A stretch of 8,806 bases of DNA from Pseudomonadota bacterium (GTDB taxonomy: Bacteria; Pseudomonadota; Alphaproteobacteria; Rhizobiales; Aestuariivirgaceae): positions 1-8,806 of the forward strand of contig JAEKFU010000520.1 of the NCBI GenBank assembly GCA_016522385.1. Reading direction: 5' to 3'. A program made the translations under genes and the position numbers. Below are positions 1 to 5,755 of this stretch, piece by piece (positions within the stretch are counted from its first letter, which is position 1; every line of letters begins with the position of its first letter). The notes under the pieces are model-generated. The model saw nothing but the letters and a program-made list of their open reading frames with translations, searched no databases and had not been told where the DNA came from.

Positions 1-209
1 GGTTATGAATAATTCTGCCCCACACAGCCTCGCGACCCTAAAGCTTTACAACTTTGGTAAACATTCAGTTAAATCGGCGGATTTTCACTGGATGTTCACG
101 TATATCTCACTTGACGTCACCTTAGTATTTGGACCAAGTTGGTAGCCGGGCTAAGACGGGTGGGCGAGAAATAGCGCTTGGGTAAGTATGTCGCAGACGA
201 ACGCGATCG

Positions 210-240
210 CGTTGACGTCAACGTGGTGCGTTGCCATATG
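210..240 (+). promoter_or_regulatory. Candidate promoter/operator of the MerR-beta-oxidation cassette
   Basis: Positions 210-223 (CGTTGACGTCAACG) are a perfect 14-bp palindrome. The same bases give a -35-like TTGACG (212-217), followed after 17 bp by a weak -10-like CATATG (235-240). The sequence also contains ACGT-CA-ACGT (215-224), two ACGT cores two bases apart, which from memory resembles operators of LiuR-type MerR regulators. A palindrome lying on the -35 of its own gene fits autoregulation. The palindrome is seen directly; the promoter and regulator assignments are inference. Confidence 0.4.
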
Positions 241-284
241 GCCTGCGTTCATTCGAAGGGTCGAAACAGTTCGAGGTAACTAAC

Positions 285-290
285 ACGAGG
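285..290 (+). promoter_or_regulatory. Ribosome binding site fixing the merR start
   Basis: ACGAGG ends six bases before the ATG at 297. It is the only Shine-Dalgarno-like sequence near any in-frame start of this gene and decides for ATG 297 over the upstream TTG at 231. Confidence 0.6.
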
Positions 291-296
291 AATCAT

Positions 297-728
297 ATGA
301 CTGACAGTAGAACACAGCAGCGCTCGGATCGTGACAAGACTTATTCTATTACCGAGTTATGCCGCGAATTCGATGTCACACCACGTACGTTGCGTTTTTA
401 TGAGCAAAAGGGACTTTTGGCGCCGGCAAGGCGCGGTTGGACGCGCATCTTCAACTATCGTGACCGGGCGCGTCTGCAACTGATTCTACGCGGAAAACGG
501 GTTGGTTTTTCTCTTGAAGAAATCAAGGAGATGCTCGATCTGTATAAGCTTCGCGATGGTCAGATGACACAATTGACCGTTGCATCGAAGAAGTTGCGTG
601 AAAGGCTCGTTGCTTTGCGTGAACAGCGTATTGAAATTGACGATGCCATCGCCGATCTCGAGCGGACATGCGATATTGTCGATGGCATGTTAAAGGAAAA
701 GACCGCTAAGCTCGCCGAATCGGCGTGA
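297..728 (+). CDS. MerR-family transcriptional regulator (LiuR-like)
   Basis: This is a 143-residue cytoplasmic DNA-binding regulator. Residues 16-41 form the MerR winged helix-turn-helix, with ITELCREFDVTPRTLRFYEQKGLL readable around it in two parts. Residues 50-84 form the second helix pair, including the stretch RLQLILRGKRVGFSLEEI. Residues about 90-135 look like the dimerising coiled coil. There are only two cysteines (22 and 125), with no metal-binding cysteine cluster, so a metal or redox sensor is unlikely. The TRIFNYRDRARLQLILRGKR stretch is typical, from memory, of LiuR-type regulators of acyl-CoA and branched-chain amino acid catabolism. It lies directly upstream of three beta-oxidation genes on the same strand with a 127-bp gap, so it probably controls them in response to an acyl-CoA. 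The effector is not known from the sequence. The start was chosen by the GAGG six bases upstream. Confidence 0.9.
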   Translation: MTDSRTQQRSDRDKTYSITELCREFDVTPRTLRFYEQKGLLAPARRGWTRIFNYRDRARLQLILRGKRVGFSLEEIKEMLDLYKLRDGQMTQLTVASKKLRERLVALREQRIEIDDAIADLERTCDIVDGMLKEKTAKLAESA

Positions 729-751
729 GTGCTTGATCCAACCTGATGTCT

Positions 752-784
752 GGTACGCGTTCCGGGGACACTGGCGCGCGTACC
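752..784. repeat. 8-bp inverted repeat between merR and the acyl-CoA dehydrogenase gene
   Basis: GGTACGCG (752-759) and CGCGTACC (777-784) are perfect inverted repeats separated by 17 bases. A second, looser dyad overlaps it: GTCTGGT (748-754) with ACCAGAC (823-829). No U-run follows, so an intrinsic terminator is unlikely. It could be a regulator site or a weak attenuating hairpin in the gap before the structural genes. I could not find a clear -35/-10 pair in this 127-bp gap. Confidence 0.35.
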
Positions 785-855
785 TGTTATTGTGCCATTC
801 TTGCTGCTAGCATCGCCTCTACACCAGACTAACAGCTTGGGGATGTGAACCGCAT

Positions 856-2013
856 ATGGATCAACTCGACTTGCCGCGGGCCTCGTGGATGAACGAGGAA
901 CACGACATGCTGGAAAGAGCGTGTCGGAGTTTTTATGAGCAGGTGTGTGCGCCGCACTATGAGCGCTTCGAGGAACAGGGCTGTTTTGACCGCGACATTT
1001 GGTCAAAGGCTGGGGAAATGGGGCTGCTCGGTGCTGAGGTTCCGGAAGAATTTGGCGGTCCTGGCGGATCTTTCGCACATGATGCAGTGATCACCTATCA
1101 GGCGACTCGTATGGGCATTGACGGTTGGGGCGCGCCGCTGCACAACGCCATCGTTATTCCCTACATCCTTCATTATGGTTCCGAAGATCAGAAAAGGAAC
1201 TGGCTGCCAAAACTGGTGAGCGCCCAGTATATCGGCGCGATCGCCATGAGCGAGCCGGCGGCCGGCTCGGACTTGCAAGGGGTCAAGACAACGGCGCGCA
1301 AGGATGGAAACCAGTATGTCATAAATGGTCAGAAAACGTTTATCACTAACGGTCAGTTGGCCAATTTTATCATCGTTGTCGCCAAAACAGATCCGAGCGC
1401 CGGCGCCAAGGGCACGTCACTTTTTGCCGTCGAGACCGATCAAGTGGAGGGCTTCCGGCGTGGCCGCAACCTGGACAAGATCGGTTTCAAGTCCAATGAC
1501 ACATCAGAACTGTTTTTTGACGATGTTAAAGTGCCGGCATCGGCACTGCTGGGACCCGAGGAGGGCCAGGGTTTCGTTCAGTTGATGGAACAGCTACCAC
1601 AGGAGCGGTTACTGATTGCGCTCCAGGCGATGGGCCGCATCGAGCGGGCGCTCGCAGAGACCGTCGCCTACGTCAAGGAACGTTCGGCCTTCGGAAAGAA
1701 GATCATCGAGTTCCAGAACACGCAATTCGAGCTGGCTGAAATGAAGACCGAAGCCACCGTAGCTAAAGTATTTGTCGATCATTGCGTCGCGCGGCATTTG
1801 AACGGCAGCCTTGATCCGGCGACAGCTTCGATGGCGAAGTACTGGTTGACCGATTTGCAATGCAATCTGATCGACCGATGCCTGCAATTGCATGGCGGTT
1901 ACGGCTATATGAACGAATACCCGATTGCGCGCATGTACCGAGATGCCCGGGTGGAACGAATCTATGGCGGCACCAACGAGATCATGAAGCTGCTCATCGC
2001 ACGTACGCTCTAG
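856..2013 (+). CDS. Acyl-CoA dehydrogenase, long-chain (LCAD) type
   Basis: This is a 385-residue FAD enzyme that would catalyse the first beta-oxidation step, acyl-CoA to trans-2-enoyl-CoA, passing electrons to ETF. The length is normal for the family. The order is an N-terminal helical domain (1-125), the beta-domain with the signature MSEPAAGSDL (131-140) and FITNG (162-166), and a C-terminal helical domain with ERSAFGK (275-281), LHGGYGY (345-351) and IYGGTNEI (369-376). In medium- and short-chain enzymes the catalytic base is the Glu of YEGT; here it is Gly371. As in mammalian long-chain and isovaleryl-CoA dehydrogenases, the base is expected instead in the helix LPQERLLIA, here Glu250. 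Similarity around that helix and in ATASMAKYW (322-330) to human ACADL supports long or branched substrates. The ATG at 856 has only a weak, distant GGGGA, but the N-terminus fits the family. It is probably co-transcribed with the thiolase, which starts 45 bp on. Confidence 0.93.
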   Translation: MDQLDLPRASWMNEEHDMLERACRSFYEQVCAPHYERFEEQGCFDRDIWSKAGEMGLLGAEVPEEFGGPGGSFAHDAVITYQATRMGIDGWGAPLHNAIVIPYILHYGSEDQKRNWLPKLVSAQYIGAIAMSEPAAGSDLQGVKTTARKDGNQYVINGQKTFITNGQLANFIIVVAKTDPSAGAKGTSLFAVETDQVEGFRRGRNLDKIGFKSNDTSELFFDDVKVPASALLGPEEGQGFVQLMEQLPQERLLIALQAMGRIERALAETVAYVKERSAFGKKIIEFQNTQFELAEMKTEATVAKVFVDHCVARHLNGSLDPATASMAKYWLTDLQCNLIDRCLQLHGGYGYMNEYPIARMYRDARVERIYGGTNEIMKLLIARTL

Positions 2014-2047
2014 GGTACGGTGAGACTCAGGCCCTGTCAGTCAGTTC

Positions 2048-2052
2048 GGAGG
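2048..2052 (+). promoter_or_regulatory. Ribosome binding site fixing the thiolase start
   Basis: A perfect GGAGG lies six bases before the ATG at 2059. It rules out an in-frame upstream start at 2020, and the resulting N-terminus (MPDCFVYDHVRTPRG) is that of a normal thiolase. Confidence 0.75.
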
Positions 2053-2058
2053 TCCCCT

Positions 2059-3267
2059 ATGCCCGATTGCTTCGTTTATGATCACGTGCGCACACCGCGT
2101 GGCCGAGGCAAACCCGATGGTTCGCTGCACTCGGTTACCGCCCTTGAGCTGGCCAGCCAAACGCTCGGCGCACTGCGTGAGCGCAATGCGGTTGACACTA
2201 AGAAGGTCGATGATGTGGTGCTAGGCTGCGTCGACCCGGTCGGTGAAGCCGGTGGTGATATCGCCCGGGCAGCTGTCCTCCATGCCGGATATGACGAATG
2301 CGTACCCGGCATCCAGATCAACCGATTCTGTGCCTCTGGTCTGGATGCCATCAACTTCGCGGCTTCGGAGGTGATGTCGGGCCAGCACGATCTGGTAATC
2401 GGTGGCGGCGTCGAATCAATGAGCCGGATCGGGATTGGTGCCTCTGGCGGCGCCTGGCCGGTCGATCCGTCGATCGCGCTCAAGAGCTATTACTTGCCGC
2501 AGGGGATTTCGGCCGACCTGATTTCGACTAAATACGGCTTCAACCGCGATGACGTCGATGCCTATGCAGTGGAAAGTCAAAAACGTGCGCACGCCTCCTG
2601 GTCGGCCGGCAATTTCAAGAACTCAGTCGTCCCGGTAAACGATATCAACGGGTTGACGATCCTTGGTCACGACGAACACATGCGCCCGGATACCACTATG
2701 CAGTCGTTGGCAGCGCTGAAGCCTTCCTTCATCGCGTTTGGCGAGGACTACGGATTCGATGCCGTAGCGGTACAGCGCTACCCGGAGCTGGAATCAATTG
2801 ACCATGTGCACCATGCCGGCAACTCTTCAGGCATCGTCGATGGCGCGGCAGCTGTTTTGTTGGCAAGCAAGGCGGCCGGCAAGAAGCTCGACGCGGCGCC
2901 GCGGGCGCGAATCAAGGCGTTTGCCAATATCGGTTCAGAGCCTGCCATCATGCTGACCGCGCCGGCCGATGCCAGCCGCAAGGCGCTGAAACGAGCCAAG
3001 ATGGATGTTACGGACATCGATCTGTTCGAGATCAATGAGGCGTTTGCCTCAGTCGTGCTGCGCTATATGCAGGACCTGGAACTTCACCCGGACAAGGTCA
3101 ATGTCGCCGGTGGGGCGATCGCCATGGGCCATCCGCTTGGCGCAACCGGAGCAATGATCTTTGGCACCGTGCTGGATGAATTGGAACGGCGCGATCTCAA
3201 TACTGCTCTCATCACCTTGTGCATTGGTGCTGGCATGGGCACCGCGACAATCATCGAACGCGTGTGA
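2059..3267 (+). CDS. Thiolase (acetyl-CoA C-acyltransferase)
   Basis: This 402-residue cytoplasmic enzyme cleaves 3-ketoacyl-CoA with CoA to acetyl-CoA and a shortened acyl-CoA, the last beta-oxidation step. All thiolase active-site elements are present: nucleophilic Cys91 in NRFCASGLDA, NEAFA at 326-330, His358 in GHPLGATGA, and Cys388 in LCIGAGMG. The oxyanion-loop motif AGNSSGIVDGAAA is at 253-265. Between KPSF (221-224) and that motif lie about 28 residues (including QRYPELESIDHVHH), where common FadA/FadI proteins have roughly 8-10 by my recollection. This marks a distinct thiolase subclass rather than damage. It sits 9 bp before the fadJ-like gene and 45 bp after the dehydrogenase gene, as one operon. 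An anabolic acetoacetyl-CoA thiolase is the alternative, but the neighbours favour degradation. Confidence 0.92.
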   Translation: MPDCFVYDHVRTPRGRGKPDGSLHSVTALELASQTLGALRERNAVDTKKVDDVVLGCVDPVGEAGGDIARAAVLHAGYDECVPGIQINRFCASGLDAINFAASEVMSGQHDLVIGGGVESMSRIGIGASGGAWPVDPSIALKSYYLPQGISADLISTKYGFNRDDVDAYAVESQKRAHASWSAGNFKNSVVPVNDINGLTILGHDEHMRPDTTMQSLAALKPSFIAFGEDYGFDAVAVQRYPELESIDHVHHAGNSSGIVDGAAAVLLASKAAGKKLDAAPRARIKAFANIGSEPAIMLTAPADASRKALKRAKMDVTDIDLFEINEAFASVVLRYMQDLELHPDKVNVAGGAIAMGHPLGATGAMIFGTVLDELERRDLNTALITLCIGAGMGTATIIERV

Positions 3268-3276
3268 GGTAGTTTC

Positions 3277-5481
3277 ATGAGCACTCAGGACTTCACCGTC
3301 GAAGTGGGCGGCGACGGGATTGCGCTTGCCATCTGGGACATGGACGGCAAAACGATGAACGTCATCAATGACGGCGTGATGAACGAGCTTGAGGCCTTCA
3401 TCGATCGGGTTGCGGCTGATAACGCCATCAAGGGCGCCATCATCACGTCCGGCAAAAAATCATTCTGCGCTGGGGCTGACTTGTCGCTGCTGGAAGCATC
3501 AGCCAAGCGCTATGCTGCAACGCATGCACGCGAAGGCGAACTGGCAGCAACGCGCGAATTGCACGACAACAGGCTTAGCAAGCTGCTGCGCCGGCTGGAG
3601 ACGGTCGGCAAGCCGTTTGCGGCAGCGATCAACGGCACCGCTCTGGGCGGAGGGTTTGAAATCTGCCTGGCGTGTCATTACCGGGTTGCGAGCGATAATC
3701 CGTCTGCCAAGTTGGGCCTGCCCGAATCTCAAGTTGGCCTGATGCCGGGCGCCGGCGGTACCCAGCGCCTGCCGCGGTTGATCGGTGCGCAGGACGCCCT
3801 GCAACTGATGCTGGAAGGCCGGCATGTCGACGTCGCCAAGGCGGCAAATCTAGGTGCGATCCACAAGGTCGTGCCGACAGATCAACTACTTGCAGAGGCA
3901 CGGCGATGGCTCAAGGAGGAGCCGACGGCCGAACAGCCCTGGGACGTCAAGAATTTCCGCGTGCCGGGCGGTGCGGTCTACTCTCGGCAAGGCATGATGC
4001 TTTGGCCGGCAGCTAATGCGCTCTATCGTCAAAAGACCTATGACAATTACGACGCCCAGCGGGCAATCATGAAATGCGTCTATGAGGGCCTGACGGTGAA
4101 ATCGATCGATGCCGGCCTTGCCATCGAAGCACGTTACTTCACTTCGCTGCTCAAGGGGCCACAATCCAAGAACATGATTCGCTCGCTGTTCCTGTCGAAG
4201 CAGGCGCTCGGCAAAGGCGCGCGGCGACCAGACGAGACTGATGAACAGAGCGTGAAAAAACTGGGCATTGTCGGCGCCGGCTTCATGGGTGCTGGGATTG
4301 CCTACGTGTCGGCCAAAGCAGGCCTGGAGGTGGTTCTGCTGGATCGCGATCAGGCCGGCGCCAGCAAGGGCAAGGCCCACTCTGCAGGCCTGATGGACAA
4401 GGCAATTGCCCGCGGCAAGGCGAGCGAGACCGACAAGACCGCACTGCTTGGGCAGATTACCGCCACTGACGACTACGATGCATTGAAAGGCTGTGATCTG
4501 GTCATCGAGGCGGTGTTCGAGAACCGTGAATTGAAGTCGGATGTGTTGCCGCAGGCCGAGATCAGGCTGAAACCCGGCGCCATCATGTCGTCGAACACAT
4601 CGACGCTGCCGATCACTGGGCTGGCAAAATACGTCAAGCGGCCGAAGGATTTCATTGGGGTTCATTTCTTCTCGCCCGTCGACAAGATGAACCTGGTTGA
4701 AATCATCGTCGGAAAAAGGACTGGCGATACGGCTATCGCTAAGGCTCTCGACTATGTCCGCCAGATCAAGAAGACGCCAATCGTGGTCAATGATAGCCGC
4801 GGTTTCTTCACGTCACGCGTGGTGACCACCTATCTTGGCGAAGGCCATCACATGTTGGAAGAGGGCGTACCGCCTGCTCTCATCGAAAATGCCGGCCGCA
4901 TGGCTGGCATGCCGGTCGGGCCGCTGTCCCTAAACGATGAAGTAGCACTCGATCTGTCGTGGAAGATCATTCAGGCGACCAAGGCCGATCTTGGAGACAA
5001 GTATGTCGAGGGTCCCATGGACCGCATTCTGGCCGAGATGGTCGACAAACGGGGGCGATTCGGGCGCAAGAACGGCAAGGGTTTCTATGATTATCCGCAA
5101 GGCGGCAAGAAACGCCTTTGGCCGGGCATTAGAGACATTGCACCGACGGCGGTTGGCGCTAACTTCAATGTGAAAACCATCCAGGAACGCCTGTTGTTGA
5201 TTCAGGCACTCGAGACGGCACGTTGTTTTGAAGAAAACGTGCTCACCGATGTGCGCGAAGCCGATGTCGGCGCCATTCTCGGTTTCGGCTTTGCGCCTTA
5301 TACGGGTGGACCGCTGTCTTACATCGACACGATGGGTGCGGCTCAATTCGTCGCCAAATGCAAGCGTTACCAAAAGCTGCATGGGAACCGCTACAAGCCG
5401 TGCCGGCTGCTGGTGCAGATGGCCAAAGCGGGACACAACTTCTATCAGCGGTTCGCGCCTGAACAGCGTGACGTGGCCTAG
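3277..5481 (+). CDS. fadJ: Bifunctional enoyl-CoA hydratase / 3-hydroxyacyl-CoA dehydrogenase, FadJ-like
   Basis: This 734-residue protein combines the two middle steps of beta-oxidation: hydration of trans-2-enoyl-CoA and NAD-dependent oxidation of the 3-hydroxyacyl-CoA. The hydratase/isomerase domain (about 1-190) has CAGADL at 64-69 and the catalytic pair Glu128 (GGGFE) and Glu150 (LGLPE). Their 22-residue spacing matches FadJ as I recall it, whereas FadB has 20. A linker follows. The dehydrogenase part has the Rossmann motif GAGFMG (333-338), Asp356 at the end of the second strand, SSNTS (438-442) and the His463/Glu475 dyad (VHFFSPVDKMNLVEII). The C-terminal domains include NGKGFYDY (599-606) and GFAPYTGGPLSYID (671-684). 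Length is normal (FadB 729, FadJ 714). A GAGG overlapping the thiolase stop precedes the ATG by seven bases, so it is tightly coupled to the thiolase, its likely complex partner. The TAG stop lies in the terminal repeat of the adjoining element. Confidence 0.93.
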   Translation: MSTQDFTVEVGGDGIALAIWDMDGKTMNVINDGVMNELEAFIDRVAADNAIKGAIITSGKKSFCAGADLSLLEASAKRYAATHAREGELAATRELHDNRLSKLLRRLETVGKPFAAAINGTALGGGFEICLACHYRVASDNPSAKLGLPESQVGLMPGAGGTQRLPRLIGAQDALQLMLEGRHVDVAKAANLGAIHKVVPTDQLLAEARRWLKEEPTAEQPWDVKNFRVPGGAVYSRQGMMLWPAANALYRQKTYDNYDAQRAIMKCVYEGLTVKSIDAGLAIEARYFTSLLKGPQSKNMIRSLFLSKQALGKGARRPDETDEQSVKKLGIVGAGFMGAGIAYVSAKAGLEVVLLDRDQAGASKGKAHSAGLMDKAIARGKASETDKTALLGQITATDDYDALKGCDLVIEAVFENRELKSDVLPQAEIRLKPGAIMSSNTSTLPITGLAKYVKRPKDFIGVHFFSPVDKMNLVEIIVGKRTGDTAIAKALDYVRQIKKTPIVVNDSRGFFTSRVVTTYLGEGHHMLEEGVPPALIENAGRMAGMPVGPLSLNDEVALDLSWKIIQATKADLGDKYVEGPMDRILAEMVDKRGRFGRKNGKGFYDYPQGGKKRLWPGIRDIAPTAVGANFNVKTIQERLLLIQALETARCFEENVLTDVREADVGAILGFGFAPYTGGPLSYIDTMGAAQFVAKCKRYQKLHGNRYKPCRLLVQMAKAGHNFYQRFAPEQRDVA

Positions 5482-5576
5482 AGCGTGTCTTTGTCATATG
5501 GAATCATTTGACCGCGTTCCTGCGTCTGCTGGCTAGGCATGCTTCGCGCCGTGCTCTGGTTGACCACAAGCGGAGC

Positions 5577-5645
5577 GTAACGACGTCCAGCGGGCGCAGA
5601 AACACGGCCTTGGGTGGCCCAAATCCGGCCATCGGACGTCGTTAC
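5577..5645. repeat. 12-bp perfect inverted repeat at the core of the element
   Basis: GTAACGACGTCC (5577-5588) and GGACGTCGTTAC (5634-5645) are exact inverted repeats with a 45-base loop. Their centre is within half a base of the centre of the 33-bp terminal repeats, so they belong to the same fold-back structure. Confidence 0.85.
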
Positions 5646-5711
5646 CGAACTTGCCCGATGACCCACATCGCGCTGCGTTCCGTAACTAGCCGAGTGACCG
5701 GATTTGGGCCA
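5615..5711. repeat. 14-bp perfect inverted repeat offset within the element
   Basis: TGGCCCAAATCCGG (5615-5628) and CCGGATTTGGGCCA (5698-5711) are exact inverted repeats. Their centre is about 52 bp to the right of the main centre, and the right copy abuts the right terminal repeat. This second, competing pairing suggests part of the right end was duplicated in inverted orientation inside the element. Confidence 0.85.
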
Positions 5712-5755
5712 TCGAATGTTTCCACATGAGAAAGAAACGCTCTAACCGCCAGTCG

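Larger units (their letters stand above)
1..296. other. Non-coding leader upstream of the merR gene
   Basis: I see no convincing gene in this stretch. The last part has an open frame continuous with merR back to a TTG at 231, but it lacks a ribosome binding site and family similarity. Short dyads are present: TTTAC (45-49) facing GTAAA (57-61), and ACCAAGTTGGT (133-143). The motif TTGACGTCA occurs twice, at 111-119 and 212-220. The region probably holds the promoter and operator of the cassette to its right, and possibly of an unseen divergent gene to the left. Confidence 0.6.
5479..5744. mobile_element. MITE-like quasi-palindromic element with 33-bp terminal inverted repeats
   Basis: The left end (5479-5511, starting TAGAGCG) and the right end (5712-5744, ending CGCTCTA) are inverted repeats matching at 28 of 33 positions. 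Inside, GGCTAG (5531-5536) faces CTAGCC (5686-5691), and a 12-bp perfect arm pair (5577-5588 and 5634-5645) shares nearly the same centre, so the whole element folds back on itself. It carries no gene. Both ends begin with TA, as expected for a TA target duplication of IS630/mariner-type transposition. With one copy of the element plus TA removed, the flanks join as gcc-TAA, an in-frame stop for fadJ. No transposase is present, so it would be non-autonomous. In transcripts it would form a long hairpin between two convergent genes and may act as a bidirectional terminator. The repeats are seen directly; origin and role are inference. Confidence 0.7.

Noticed and set aside
231..296. Upstream extension of merR to a TTG start
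   Set aside because: There is no ribosome binding site, the extra 22 residues do not resemble a MerR N-terminus, and the ATG at 297 has GAGG at correct spacing.
3886..4665. A 259-codon open frame on the minus strand inside the fadJ-like gene
   Set aside because: The sense strand encodes a continuous, motif-complete enzyme; the antisense product has no recognisable domain.
5479..5744. The element as an ordinary intrinsic terminator only
   Set aside because: A simple terminator does not need 33-bp arms 200 bp apart, TA at both ends and internal fold-backs; termination may be a side effect.
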